Below are positions 1 to 12,964 of a stretch of 64,000 bases of DNA, in pieces. The DNA comes from Bigelowiella natans CCMP2755 (taxonomy: Eukaryota > Cercozoa > Chlorarachniophyceae): contig ADNK01000875.1 of the NCBI GenBank assembly GCA_000320545.1, positions 1-64,000 on the forward strand. The letters are read 5' to 3'. The translations under genes and the position numbers were made by a program. The notes under the pieces are model-generated. The model searched no databases. It was given only the letters and a program-made list of their open reading frames with translations, and was not told where the DNA came from. How positions within the stretch are numbered: position 1 is the first letter of the stretch; each line of letters begins with the position of its first letter.

Positions 1-85
1 GCTGCACTCACAGACACACCTTTGAGGTGTATTGTCCGTACTTGGTCCGGGATTTCAGAATGTCCGTCCTGGTTCTTCCAACCTT

Positions 86-99
86 GGGGGGGGGGGGGG

Positions 100-140
<41 letters not shown>
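86..140. repeat. Compound G-run / (GA)n microsatellite
   Basis: An uninterrupted run of about 17 G passes directly into about 19 GA units. Similar homopolymer-to-dinucleotide compound tracts occur at 40758-40825 and 62947-63013. Confidence 0.95.
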
Positions 141-142
<2 letters not shown>

Positions 143-500
143 TGATTCGAAATCTTAATAGTTTTTAGAAAAACAGGTAGCACCAACAGTCATGTGGTCA
201 CTTATCGTGATCAAGTTCATGGCGCACAGTCACAGAGACAGAGGTGAGTCAAAGTATCGATTGTATGCTATAATAGCAGCTGCTGGTACGTACTACCGGA
301 AAAGAGCTTCACCCGTACGCACGGCCTTCATTGTGGAGGAGGAGTCAAAAGAAGAAAATGAGGAGGAGGAGGGGGAGGAAGCTACAATTACATCCACTAC
401 AACACCCAACAAGGAAGAAGAAAGACAAGAACTGATAGCATCGAATCGCTTTATGCGAGCAATTTGACGCTCCTCAAGTATGCAGATACCAGATATATTT

Positions 501-1504
501 ATTGACAGCAATGACTGCATCCACTAGGGTACCACACCAACAATCATACAATCATACAAGCGCTGCCACTACCTGGATGAGCAATACAGGAGTGCCCTTC
601 GCCGCCAAACCAAACAATTTATCTAAAACTGCCCTGAACAAAGGTAGTTAATGCTGAGTCAAGATTGACCCCCCCCCCATCCCACCACCACCCCACCACG
701 CACACTCACACAGAGGCAATGAGAGGCAGTAGACGACACGTAGTACACTAAAGCAACACCGTGCTGTTTTTGGAGGTATTTTGTGGATGATCTTCTGCAG
801 GAGGCCACAGGTAAGCATGGCTGCCTGGCAATCCTAGATGGATGGAAGAGAGAAGAAGAAGAAGAAGAAGGAGGAGGAGGTCGTTTGTTACTAAGACGGA
901 CGGAGAGGAGGAGTCTGCTATCGATCATCCTCTTGTTGGATTGGTACTACCTTCGGGGAGCACTGATCCAATTCACTTGAGATTGTGCTTTTAATGGTTA
1001 CCCAGACAGGCTTCAGTGAAGATAGTGACGATGACTTTCCATTCTCATCGTTCTTACGATTATAGATAGAAAGGAGATGAAGAGTACGGGGGAGGGGGAA
1101 GAGAGCAGATCGGAAGGGGGGATAGGGGGGGGGGGGGCAAAGTTGTGAAGATGATGATGACATATTTGAACTACTCAACTATCTGCATACAGCAGCTAGT
1201 CGGCTCCTATGGGAGAAAGAAAGGAGATTGTCACTTCATCGCACTTGACAGTGTTGTACACAATCTATCTATTTTCCCCTCTTCTGTAACAAATGACGAA
1301 TTCCTAGCACTATCAAGGTCACTACTTGGTCCTCCCAGAAAGCGCTCAAAAGACTTTCAACAGCATTCTGAGAAATCTTACGAATTTCTGCCAGATATTG
1401 AACAACAAAACAACCGTCGTCAATAACAAATGGCGGGTCGCTTCTATAGGCAGTTTGTGATATCTACTATTAACTCACAATGTAATCTCATCTTCAAGAT
1501 GAAT

Positions 1505-1555
<51 letters not shown>

Positions 1556-1664
1556 AATGATCGTTTGTTGTTATCATTACTTGGCCTTAGATCGGTAGAG
1601 AACATTAAGAGACCCTAAGTGGGAGAGATTATCGAAGAAATTTAATGGGTGTACATTAATAACG

Positions 1665-1697
<33 letters not shown>

Positions 1698-3434
1698 TAT
1701 TACAAAATATAACGCGCACGCGTTTGTGTATGTGTTGGAAGGAGAACAAACAAAACCAGCTCTGAAGACACGAATGATCCAACACATGGTTGATGCAAGG
1801 AAGGTCTATTAGTCTCTTCTTCTTCCTCTTCTTCTTGATATTCATAATCATTGTTGCAAATGTACACAAACACACGAATAACAACCCTTAGTGCCATTAT
1901 AGCAGGGTGAAATCCAATTCCTCCTGGGCCGATCTGCATCATGGACAAAATCAGAACTTGGAAGATTGAGCAGCTATAATGATTGTTGTAAGGCTCCAGA
2001 CCCAATTTTTAATCTTCAGCGCGGAGAGAGTTATGCGTGTGCATTCGATACTCCATCTACAAGCGACGGGATCTTCATTGTGGCTAATGGGGCCAGAAGA
2101 AACGAGTCAATTTAAGTAGAATAAACTTTTAAACAAAATATTCAGGTTCAGACACTCAGAATCGTTCATTCAGAATCCTCCAACGAGTTTTGTTCAGGAT
2201 TACAACTAGGTATCATGCATATGACTTTGTAAGGGCGCGCGTAAGGAGAGTCAGTATTTCCTCGGAGCGAGAGCGTAACACTGCTTCTGTAAGATACATG
2301 CGACAAGTTAGCCCTTCAGAATCTTCTGCCCAAGGTTTCATAGATTGGATTTTCAAGGATTTGCAAAGATTATGCACAAAACCGATTTGTGACACCACCA
2401 CGATGTGAAACGTACCGTCTATGCTCTTGAACACCGCACCTAAGTAGTATGATGACAAATGATGACTTCCAGCGCAACAAACCAACCACTCAGATGACTT
2501 AAAAGTACCGAGAAGAAACATAATAGCCGCCACGTATGAGCTGTCAGCTTCTCTCTAAATGTTGGCATATATTGAAGAGATCATACCATGGGTTTTCCCC
2601 TACCACAAAATGATTCATATGAAGCTACCTCGCGCTCAAGAAATGACATAAGAGCAGCAAAATATGCCGTCGCCGGATAGATACCTTTCAATTCCAAAAT
2701 GAGATATATAGTATGTAGATATATGATGTTTGATATACCATTGGGATCCTTGCTCTTTCCATATTGCTGTGCGATGACCTAACGGGCGAGCATACAGTGA
2801 ATACTACTGATGGTGCAGTAAAGATTTTGCGGAGACTGAGTTTTGGACTGACCTCTGAAACCGCTTCTAATACAATATTTGCCTGCCATTGATAGTATGA
2901 AAATGATTCAGAAATTTGAAACAAGTGCGCCCACTAAATTCACATTCACACCTTCTTCATCCGAGGTTCTTTCGAATTTCGACGAGAACGAATCTTGAAG
3001 AATGACATTTTGCAAATAGTAAGTGACAGCCAGGTTGTGAGCATAGCCTCACAAATTCTCTTTCCACGGATAACGCTGTTGCCTCTCGCATACCTGTGCA
3101 AAGGGGTCCATGGTTTCCTTTTTTGCAGTTCGAACCAGATCGATCGACGAAGGGTGCAAGCACTGGCCTTGTTCAGACAAATGAATTATACGAGTTACAT
3201 ACAGAAGGAAGCGGTAAACAATCACATTCATCCCTTGCGACATCAAAATATTGGATGAGATACAACTTATCAACGGGATCTTCATTTTCCGTTGACAACC
3301 AGAACCAGCGGACATTATTAACAGGAAATTCTCCGACAAATGAAGAACTTAACGGCATCCATGCGAGCAACACCATAATAAAATATTCGCTGCGTAAACT
3401 AGCTCGGCAGAAAGTGTTGTATGTGTTGTGGTGA
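501..3434 (+). CDS. Unresolved multi-exon gene(s), + strand, product unknown
   Basis: I do not recognise this gene and could not close its frame. Several stretches look like + strand exons: about 530-644 (ends at a GT donor after NLSKTALNK), about 1008-1062 (acidic, EDSDDDFPFSSF), 1145-1426 (ALSRSLLGPPRKRSKDF), about 2845-2990 (YLPAIDSMKMIQKFETSAP), a short exon about 2967-3018 ending at gtaagt, and about 3128-3434 (ELYELHTEGSGKQSHSS). Between them lie a (TA)n tract at 1508-1552 and a (CA)n tract at 1665-1696, both intron-like. Opposite-strand frames, for example 2213-2533, are also open, so the strand is only likely. It ends about 100 bp before the hydroxylase start and could be one or two genes. 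Confidence 0.3.
1508..1552. repeat. (TA)n microsatellite
   Basis: About 22 perfect TA units in a non-coding stretch of the unresolved left-end gene. A (CA)n tract follows at 1665-1696. Confidence 0.95.
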
Positions 3435-3542
3435 TCGAAAGTGTTGTGTGTGTTGTTGTTTCCATCAGTGGGGTACCACCCACCACCAACTGTACGTGCA
3501 CACCTTCGGAAGGAGGAAGAGCATCGAATTAACAGCCCCACG

Positions 3543-4896
3543 ATGCTGTGGCGCATTGCTCTCTTCGCTATTCTTTCTAATGCGGGCGGGCTCACTGTCC
3601 AAGCTTTAGTTCTCGCGTTTAGTCTCACATCCCCTGTAGCGCAAGGAATGTGGGAGCACCTTGTCCAAAGATATTCCATAAACGCTTTTTCAATGGTAGT
3701 TGGATTTATTATTTTTTTCCCTCAATGGCACCTGAGTGTAAATTATATTCCAGTCAGTACTCTATATCCCACTTTGGGCTCTTCTCGTGTACACCATAAA
3801 CGGGTTATACCTCGTCCTCCAGAACATGCTCTTCGGAGGAAATTTCAAAATTCAAAGCAGCAAACACATCCACTGGGATTATAAACTCATCATGAAGGTC
3901 GATATTTTTGAAGATACACCTATACGCTTGAAAACCAATTTTATTTCTACTTTATAAAAGGTATTTTACAATCTCTCATTCAATATGACGGTGGTAAACG
4001 TTGCATCATCCTTTATCATTTATTACCTTCAATCAACTATCCATCCTAACTGGGGATTGCGAGTGGAGGGATTCCCTTCAACCCAAGAAATGATGAGAGA
4101 TATTTTAATATGCTCTCTTGTTGCAGAGGTCCTAACCTTGATCGCATCATCCTTTTCGTTCGCTAATACGATATTTAATAAAACGCTGATGATGGTTCTC
4201 AATGCTGATTGTAATGATAGATGCACTCACTAATACAGCTATAACAATCCAATATCTCCCATGTTTATAATTAATGAATCGATGCATTTATAGGTATTAT
4301 TCTATCATAGTCACCGCATGCTCCATTCCAATTTCTGGTTCGGCATACACAAGATACATCACGAATTTCATGCCCCGATTGGGCTATTGGCTGCATATTG
4401 CCATCCTGTGGAGGTAGACCCTGAGTATTCTGTATATAACATTAATGTTCTAACATTACTGTGGATCATATGTAGATGGTGTTGTCAAACATCATTCCGC
4501 TGTTCATCTACATGTTCCTGGCAAGTGCTCATGCGTACACTATGGCTGTCTGGGTTTGCTTCGCCCTTCTCTCGACCCAGCACTCACACAACGGGTACCT
4601 TTTATAAATGACATAAGCCTGAAGATCAATGCATAAAACTTTGTGATGTCTGGAAAAGTGAATATGAAACTATGAGCCTGCAGGCACATGAAACTAGTCA
4701 CGATGTATACAGGTATCATTTCCCCTTTTGGAACATGAAGGCTTCTCTACACGATTATCACCATGAGAACACGGTTGGGGGCAATTTTGGAACCTTGGGA
4801 CTGTGTGACTGGCTATACGGAACTGATGTAAAGTGGAGGGCACGTCTGGCCTCGGATCGAGCTGGAGCTAAAGGGTTGAAAGCAAAAAATAGCTAA
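3543..4896 (+). CDS. Sterol desaturase / fatty acid hydroxylase family membrane oxidase
   Basis: Six exons close in frame: 3543-3695, 3754-3897, 3961-4128, 4294-4413, 4476-4594 and 4713-4896, giving 295 residues; introns are 58-165 bp. The three histidine boxes of the di-iron hydroxylase superfamily are present in order: HRMLH (HxxxH), HKIHHEFHAP (HxxHH) and HDYHH (HxxHH). CHPVE and HSHNGYHFPFW also match methylsterol monooxygenase-type members. Hydrophobic helices precede the first box and lie between the second and third, as expected for an ER-embedded enzyme using O2 and cytochrome b5-type electrons. Substrate cannot be decided: C4-methyl sterol, fatty acid or sphingoid base are all possible. 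Length fits the family. It is convergent with the AIG1-like gene. Confidence 0.85.
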
Positions 4897-5537
4897 GAAT
4901 CCGATACATGACGACGATTGGGCATTATCTTTATTGCACAGCTCATTATGATTTCAATTTTTGGTGGATGTTCAAAGAATTGTATTGGCCATCAATAAAG
5001 CATTGAATTTGCATCATAGCAAAAAGCGCGCACCGTCGGGAGCTGACAGAAGATCTCGCTCTAGCAAAATCTAGCACTTAAGAACATGAGTAGTTTCGTG
5101 CGATGGCGGCAGCTCTATGTCACTACATGATGTTCATAACTTCCGTTTTACCTAGCTTGGTTATATAAAGTAAGAAGCTGTGGGGCACACAGCCGCTGTG
5201 TAACGACAACTACACACATGCATGCATGCACAACTAGACACAAATGACATGAGCACTAGACGTAGAGTTCGTACTGCGTGTCAAGTACGTTGGACGCTGT
5301 GCACATGCAGCATGCGAAAAATGGCAGCATAAACAAGTTCTGCATTAGTGCAATTCCAGTACGCACTGCTAGATTTAGAACAAGATCGACGGCTATGTAG
5401 CTCTAGAGCTACCGAGATTGCCGAATGCTCATCGTGGCGTACCAAGAAAAAAAATGAGAAATGACACTGCATGCTAAAGCAGCTAGACAATCTACATACT
5501 ACTCCGTAATCTATGAAATATTTTGAACATTTACATT
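4897..5537. other. Convergent intergenic gap, CTAG-rich
   Basis: No coding signal. It contains many CTAG sites, a tandem GCATGCATGCATGC-like stretch near 5217-5230, and at about 5101-5150 a weak match (GCGGCAGCTCTATGTCACTACATGATG) to the 75-bp element described at 26175. Confidence 0.6.
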
Positions 5538-6622
5538 TTATTTTCTCGCGACAGGGGGTTTCCACAGCATTATCGCATTGGAGGCAGGGATGACCAGGAA
5601 AGCAATCCAACGATGGGCTTCGAAAACCAAATCTATCCAGTATGCGAAAGAGTAGAATACTGTGACCGCTATGAAAAGCCCGAGGTATCCTAAAATTGCA
5701 TATGGCCTCGTGTAATCCAGAAAGAAATAGTAGAAGATTCCAACGCCCCACTGCTCATTCGCCCAAGCAAAGAGTACGTATGCGACGCCGTAGACTAGAA
5801 CAGCCGGGAAGTGATATGCATGGATATCAAACCTATTCAAAACCAACTCGAGCAGCATGAATAGGGTATTCAAGTTGTGCATTGCCAGGACAGTCCATTT
5901 GAATAGAAAGTCCATGGGGTATCCTCTCGACTGCGACATCGGCACTAGCACAAACGTGACTACGATCGTTACGAGCAACGCCATGGCCAGCGACAGCTCA
6001 AATAAAATCCATTGCAAGGGAATCATAGAGACTGGAAGAAGATGGAGGGAAGCCATCGTTGCCAGGAAAAAATAAACACCTTGTAGGAGCCAACACCACA
6101 CCGTGAAAGTTGTCAGCCGGGTCATTCCGCGCAAAAGCACCTTGTTCTCGGGTTTCCGCGTCGATCTTCCTATTACTTGGGTCGGATTGGGATCCGTGCA
6201 TATGTTGAATATCACAGTTAAAACCACAGCAAGGGCAACAGCTCGTAGAGAAAGCAATAATGTCCAGGATACATCTGAATCCCCCTATGAAATGAATGCA
6301 TTCATTAGAAGTATTTTGTTCGACGAGGTAGATGAATGGAATGATAGTATGATGAAGTTTGAGGAAAAGTTAGGATGCACAATTATTTACACAAAATGTA
6401 CATTCGAGTTAAGTATTTGACAACAACTCAAAGTATCAACATGGTACCCTATGCTTTCCCAAAGCGAAACACACAGAACAACTTTTGTAGATGCATCATT
6501 ACCGCGTGGTTTGGGGTCGCTCGCTCCCATTGCAGGGTCCCTTCATAATGCCACGTGACAGTTTTGTAAACACACATGCCAAGTACACCGCAGACTAGAG
6601 CTGCGCAGTCCAGAAACCCCAT
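5538..6622 (-). CDS. FAR-17a/AIG1-like (rolling-stone-like) multi-pass membrane protein
   Basis: Two exons on the minus strand, 6503-6622 and 5538-6284, separated by a 218-bp intron with gt..ag ends; 288 residues. Exon 1 begins MGFLDCAALVCGVLG. The protein has about six to seven hydrophobic helices. RLTTFTVWCWLLQGVYF resembles the conserved Thr/Gln helix of AIG1/ADTRP proteins, and HNLNTLFMLLELVLNRFDIH resembles their conserved His region; in ADTRP and AIG1 a Thr and a His are the reported catalytic residues for hydrolysis of fatty acid esters of hydroxy fatty acids. Whether this protein is enzymatic or belongs to the related rolling-stone group is not decidable. Its start lies 252 bp from the divergent ligand-binding gene. 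Confidence 0.65.
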
Positions 6623-6874
6623 GGCTATCTGATGTATTCGCACCACTGCTGCCAGAGGAGCAGACAGCAATCGGCTGTGTTATTCTGGAAAGAAATCCTT
6701 GCGATTTTTAACCTACGACATGCATCGAAACATTGTCGTAAGATAACACTCGGAAGGGGAGCACACCCTGCTGTCGATACTGCCCCGAAGTCGAATCGAC
6801 GAGCCGGAACGACGACGAAAGTGCTGCAAATCTGTCCCCCGGAACCACGCCGTGCGTCTGCTCTGCGCACGGCG
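6623..6874. promoter_or_regulatory. Divergent 252-bp gap, putative bidirectional promoter
   Basis: It separates two opposite start codons (6622 on minus, 6875 on plus). No TATA box or other named motif was identified. The function is inferred from position. Confidence 0.4.
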
Positions 6875-8452
6875 ATGATTGGATTCACCCTCATTATTCA
6901 GCTTGTTGCTGTTTCTATTATGGCCCGACACACAACAGCGTCGGACGCAGTAGGGAATGCCGCCGCCATCAGGAAAACTGTCAAGATTGGGTACGTCTCC
7001 TCGACTCTCTATCCTTCCGGTGAGCCAGCACCATGGGGTGAGGACATGTTAATTGCTACGAAGATGGCAATTCATCACTTTAATAGCATACAGCACAGGG
7101 AGGACGGTGAGTTTCGTATTATGCTCCCAGAAAGTTGTTTATTTGAAGCCCGAGGCATGCCGGGCCGCGAGCTTGAAAATGCTCTCGGAAAAATGGCGGA
7201 CAAGGGCGTTACCGCGGTGTGCCAATGAAAAACTGTCATTATTTCTAATCATTTACTTAAATTATGTGTGGACTAGGTTCTTGGAGGCGATTGGACGCGT
7301 GTGGCGGCACAAATGTCTGCAGAAAATGGAACACTTTGGAGTGCGGGTCGAATTCCAGTCATCTCTGCTGGGGCGACCTCGTCGAGTTTGGACTCCCGCA
7401 CAACATATCCTGGACTTTTCCGAACGTGCTATAGTGATTCTACAATCCAATCGACATTCTCCAAAGCCTTCATACCATTTAGTTCGAACGTTGTAGCCGT
7501 GATCGGGACCACGGATGATTTTGGTTATGGGGGGTTGAGGGCATACAATACCAGCCTTAAATCCATGGGAGTGCTAATTGGAGGCTATGGTGAATTTATT
7601 TCCTCAAATCCCGAGACTGGAGAGGCAAAGGGGGACGACTGTGCGAACGATGTGGATAATTTCGGCTATGTTTGCGACGTAGTTCATTCAGTCGTTCGAG
7701 CAGCGGAACGCTACCGGGGTGAACATTCATTCCCACTGTTCATATCTGCGACAGGTCCATCAACTCAATGCGTCCTTGGCTGCCTCTCTGTTCTTAATGT
7801 CACCAGCAAAATCTCAGTTATAGCGGTCTGTTTCTGTAGATTTCTATTACTTTATTTGCTGATGGTGGCCTTTGATTTCCAGGCGACAGAGGTAGTGCAT
7901 CCACAAAATAGCACTTCTAATCCATCTCAACAGAAGTTCTTTGAACTTGTGGTAAACTCTGCGCGAGGATACTTTACCTATTTAGCATCTCCTTACAAGG
8001 AGACGAAAGAGTATTCGAGATTCGTGACCGATTTTGTTGACAAAACCGGTCACTCACCGAGCGTCTGGGCTATATATGCTTATGATGCTGTCTTTGTTGC
8101 TGCGACGGCGATTCTCAAGGCTGCACCACGTTCGATATCACTCGTTGAGGCATTACAGGATTCATATTTTTTTGGACTGTCTGGTTTGACGAAGTATAAT
8201 CACGGTAGCCGTATTTTTTTAAAGATTATTGGAAGACATATAAAATTTATCCAATTTGTTTATTCAGGGTATACAGCACCTTTATCGAGACGAAAGGTTA
8301 TTCTACGTATGTCTACGTCAGGGGCTACAAAAACTGACCAGAATGGATTTTTAACTTTCGAAAATTTTCACGAATGCGGCATCAGTGGTGCTGACGGGCA
8401 GTCTCAGCAGACCCACCTTTATTACGATTCGATAAGAGATTTGTTAATATAG
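6875..8452 (+). CDS. Secreted type-1 periplasmic-binding-fold (ANF receptor-like) protein without a membrane domain
   Basis: Exons 6875-7216, 7277-7825 and 7883-8452 give 486 residues; the 7826-7882 intron is 57 bp and in frame, so it could be retained. A further optional intron may lie near 8208-8267. The start is chosen at MIGFTLIIQLVAVSIM, a clear signal peptide. The fold features are those of ligand-binding domains of class C GPCRs and receptor guanylate cyclases: KIGYVSSTLYPSG at the start, VLGGDWTRVAAQM, IPVISAGATSSSL, VVAVIGTTDDFGYGG, and WAIYAYDAVFVAATAI near the end. Class C receptors continue into seven helices; here the frame stops after YYDSIRDLLI and nothing membrane-like follows. 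It may be a soluble binding protein, a receptor fragment or a remnant. Confidence 0.65.
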
Positions 8453-9189
8453 AAGCTTGACTGACTTAGATTGTTATCTTAAATGTAACCGTTTGCCAGA
8501 AATATCATTAAACAAGGACCGTGCGTCAAGGGCCTATTTTGATCTACTGACGTACTCTTTCTATTAGTAATGCTTGCGCATGCAGCACATGTGTCACAAC
8601 GCTAAGATCAACGGCGTAGTTCCGCATTGCATTGCTACGACGAAGTGATCGTGAAAGTCAAATAAATTTTCACGTTCCACATAGCTACAGCTACGCGATG
8701 CATCGATATTGTGAAATTGGGCGCTAGCTAGCTAGTATGTAAATTTAGATAGACATTCAATTTTGAGCTATGATATTTTTGCTACTAAATGCTACTTGAA
8801 ATGCTAATTACGCCGCGGGTTCTGCAACCATTTACCATTATACTATCTAGCCATGCTTTGCTAATCGAAATGCAAGCGAGCTATAAGGTAGTTGAAATGG
8901 CTATCAGCACCAGTGACTCGTATAGCAACGTGAACAATACAAATTGTTAAAGACATGCGAATACATAATCAAAGCTGCTAAAAAGTGCAGTGTAAATTGT
9001 GTGCTCGCAACATTCTATGCATCGTGCAATTGTCAAGTCGTGTAGCTGTGCACTTCAACGGAACAATTAAAACATTACCGTTCGTCTGACTCTCGATGGT
9101 AATCACGCTTTATCAAAAGCCAAATGCAATTTTACATAGAGTAGTGCTTGATATTTTTCATGATTACTCGTAGCATACTAATTTCACGT
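8453..9189. other. Convergent intergenic gap
   Basis: AT-rich with scattered CTAG and a GCTAGCTAGCTAG run near 8724-8736. A weak copy of the 75-bp element is recognisable at about 8609-8680 (GGCGTAGTTCCGCATTGCATTGCTACG). No seven-helix coding segment for the preceding gene is present. Confidence 0.6.
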
Positions 9190-9845
9190 TCAGTCATCCT
9201 CATGTAAAATGTATTTGATCTCTTCTAAGGTATCGTTAATCTTTTCAATAATAGTCGCCATCTGGCGTTGATATGATCTAAGTGTTGAAGTATATTCTGG
9301 GGCGTCTTTATCTTGCCTAAAATTGGACAGTTGTAAAAACTCTTTTCTAACGAAAGGTAGCATTTTTAAACCTGTCTAAAAGATATTTCGTCTTTAAAAC
9401 TTGGATTTTCACGGTCTGTTTGATAAGGGGCCATCATCATAAAAGAATTAAGCATGGTTGAAATCGTCACCAGCTGGAGCTTTGCCTTCTCGTTGTCCTG
9501 GATTTGCCGTATATGTGCTGCCCATTCATTTCTTTTAAGCTCGATGAGCTCCTTCTCTATTTTGAGGATATCGTCGCCAATCGCCTTAAATTTTTTTGTG
9601 ATGCTTTTGCAAGAGGATTGGTATGTCTTGACATCCCGGTCCCCTAGATACCTGAATTAATACAAATTCGATTCGAACTTCCGATGAATGGAAGAAGCTT
9701 CTTTTCAAACACCGCCCTCTGTTCTTCCTGCGCCATATTACTTTACAAACCTCTTGAAAAAGAATCTAAGTTCACTGTAGGAGTTGGCACGTTGTTCCTG
9801 ACGTTTGGTGAATTCTTTCAGTAGGGCTTTGGCGTTGGACGCCAT
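9190..9845 (-). CDS. REX1BD: REX1B-family DNA repair protein
   Basis: Three minus-strand exons, 9751-9845, 9471-9651 and 9190-9375, close in frame to 153 residues (start MASNAKALLKEFTKRQEQR). Family matches to the human protein (175 residues): an N-terminal helix with the RQEQRANSY pattern, a short YLGDRDVKTY segment, then the most conserved stretch IRQIQDNEKAKLQLT, and a C-terminal helix IIEKINDTLEEIKYI corresponding to the AINEVLQDLRY end of human REX1BD. The family is named for Chlamydomonas REX1, required for excision repair of UV damage; the biochemical activity is unknown. The protein is almost entirely helical. It shares a 395-bp divergent gap with LSG1. Confidence 0.8.
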
Positions 9846-10240
9846 CAAAAAGGGTGGGCGACGAGCCGCGAACTGCTGATGCCTTCTGTAGTCTTGTCAG
9901 GAGTACATGATGGTGTGATATACTTCCAGAATTAAATACTACACACATGCACGTATTCCATCCTTGATATCGCCGATATTCGCCGATGTTACTCAATCGA
10001 TTCGTCCTCTTGCGACGAGAGTATTTCCTTGTCGCTTTTTGAAATATCACTCGTTGCAGGTGCATATTCGATCGGGCGGTGTTCCGAAGCCGGTTGGATA
10101 GCAATGTGTTATATACCTGCGACATGAGCAGATGGATGTCGTAATATTGATACTCCATTCTTTTTCTGCACATTTTCTCCGTCTCTCGGAATCGTTCTCC
10201 CCCCACAAGGAACGCCACCAACAGCGGCAATTGGAAAAAA
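9846..10240. promoter_or_regulatory. Divergent gap between REX1B and LSG1
   Basis: 395 bp between opposite starts (9845 minus, 10241 plus). Some frames are open but none joins either gene by a consistent splice. No motif was recognised; it is probably a shared promoter with both 5' UTRs. Confidence 0.4.
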
Positions 10241-10702
10241 ATGGGGCGGAAGTCAAAAACAACAGGAAAGAGGATCACAAAATCCTCGAAGTTAGGACGA
10301 ACACTTATGAAAGCGAAGTAAGAATTTGAAGAGATTAGATTTATTTCATTCGACGAGTTCGTTGACGTGGAAATGACAATCCTTCTGGTTGCAGGAGGCA
10401 ACAGAGGCTGGTGAAAGTTGGTAACGCGATGTGTAATGAAATGCACGTCACTGATGTTCAGGTTGATCTTTCTTCCTTTCCCTCTCCCCTTTCCTTCTAC
10501 CCATCCGCCATTTTCAAATAGCAAGTAAAACATGCCTCCGGAATAGCACAACAATGTTGCCTAGCGATTCCTCACATACTGGTTTACTATTATATAGGAG
10601 GGTGATGAAGGGAAGCTACAAAGTATTCTCGAGCGAAATGCGCTCGATGAGTTTCTGGACAATGCAGTGATGGTACATGTCGATGCCTACCAACAGTAGA
10701 AG

Positions 10703-10738
<36 letters not shown>

Positions 10739-11117
10739 ATTCATGAAAATACAGCAAGAACCATCATGTTGATAGGCGGATAGGGAGTTTACAGCGGAGA
10801 GAATTGTTCGTGTTCTACCGGGTACCACTGGAGGAGGAGATGAGGACGAGGATGAGGACGATGAGGCGGGTGATGAAAAGGAGGGAGACTCTTCGTCAAC
10901 ATCCCAACCATCAAAGAGGTGATTCTTCGTCGTTGTCGTCGTCGTAGCAATGACTGAAAAACAGAGGAAACGATAGTATAGTCTGAATTGCAGTTTTTCA
11001 ACTGCCTAAGCATTACATATTAAATCAATTGTCTCTGCTCATGCAGCTGGACGGCATCGACATTCGAACAAGTGCGAATTCCCAAGCGGCCTCGGTGGGA
11101 GCACATAAAGGTTGTAA

Positions 11118-11157
<40 letters not shown>

Positions 11158-12295
11158 TTCATAAAAGAAGTACACCCAAGATAGGACAGCATCAGCCCAT
11201 ATATTAGCAGTCATAGTAGTAGTAATAAAGTGTAGCGTCATACTCTTGAAGACACATCATGTGTATTGGTATTGCTAAAGCTACTGCTTCTCTCCTTTTG
11301 TTGTTGATAGGATCTTACTGGCGAACAACTGGACAGGATGGAAAAGGACGCATTTCTGGAGTGGTGGGGATTCTGCAAAACAAATTACCACGTTACCTTC
11401 TCCTGAACTTCTCCATTTCTTGCAACTGGATGCATATTTGATGCTGCTTTTATTGTTTGTTATAATTTGTTGTGCTACAAACCACCCTCCTGATCATCTT
11501 TAGGCGTAGAGCTCTTGCCCAAAAGGAAGAACGTGAGTGCCTTTGCATACTGCTATGTTGATGATGCTTTCAAAGGGATGTGGAACAATATATATTGGTT
11601 GATTAGTAGGGATAATTCTGCTAGCGAGGCACCCCTCCTTTCCCAATAATACCCAAGAAGCATCATCATTGCGTCGTCATCTCCAAAACATATTGATACG
11701 ACAATATTTGTATTTTCAAAACATACTGATACAACAACATACGTAGATTCCTCGCGTGCCATTACACCGTTTGAGAAAAATCTTCAAGTTTGGCGGCAAC
11801 TATGGCGTGTCGTCGAGCGATCAGATGTAATGCAACTATGAAGAAGAAGAAGAAGAAGAAGAAGAAGAGGAGGAGGAGGAGAGGAGAGGAAGGAGAGCAC
11901 ATGAGTGATAACACGATACATCCGAGTGTTCCTGAAACCGTGTTGAACTACCAGAGAATATGTATTCTCGTCGATAGATCAGATGAAGGAGGAAATCTTA
12001 CTCCTCCCTCCCCACCGATGATGCAAATTAGGTCGTCGTCCAAATTGTAGATGCCCGGAATCCTCTCTTGTTTCGATGTGAAGGTAGCACCTAGTCATAA
12101 ATTCAAAAATACTCTATGAGCAGAGCAGTAGTGGTAGTAATAGCATTACATTCTGGTAATCGGAAAGGCTGGGGAGCTTTTGCTTGCCCCCCTCCCCCTC
12201 TTCTTTCCCGCGCCACTACTACTACTACTACTACTACTATACTGCTACTGCTACTACCACTACTAATAACTTCAATAATGCTTCTACTACTACTG

Positions 12296-12326
<31 letters not shown>

Positions 12327-12440
12327 AACTTCAATGCAGACCTAGGGGGGTACGTGGCAGAAATGGCTGTCCGCCAGGGAACTGCGAAAGCTCACATCCT
12401 CGTCATCAACAAGGTAGTATACACGATGCATCTATACACG

Positions 12441-12481
<41 letters not shown>

Positions 12482-12926
12482 ACGTACGCACACACATGTC
12501 ACATACATCATCTTGCAGCGGAAGAGGTTTCACGTTCATCGATGACACCATCACGTGGCCAAATTTTTGATTGATGTGCGAATATTAGGCCGATTTCCTT
12601 CCCCTAACGGCACGCAAGTTATGGAAGAGCTATCTAGATGATCGTGGCATTCCGTTTGTCTTCTGGTGGGCTGCTTGTTTAGAACTAATGCCTGCATCCT
12701 ACTCATAATAGGTAACAGATCTTGAGTATTCTTATTCTCTTCCACCGATTAGGTCGGCAAGGTTAGCCGAGAAAGAACTGAATCTCCAGTACAAGAGCAA
12801 GCACAATACCAACGAGGATGACAGGGACAAAGAGCGTCGTAGAATTCTCTCGGTGCTTGTTTCTGCTCCCCCCTTGCGCGCACACTCGATGATATTTACT
12901 TTAATCTTTACACATAGTAAAATGAT

Positions 12927-12964
<38 letters not shown>

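Noticed and set aside
9861-10554. Minus frame upstream of REX1B
   Set aside because: It overlaps LSG1 exons 1 and 2, has no consistent splice into REX1B, and the frame is a shadow.
12116-12574. Long + frame rich in Leu and Thr/His repeats
   Set aside because: It is a reading of (CTA)n and (CA)n intronic microsatellites of LSG1; only 12340-12413 is exon, in another frame.
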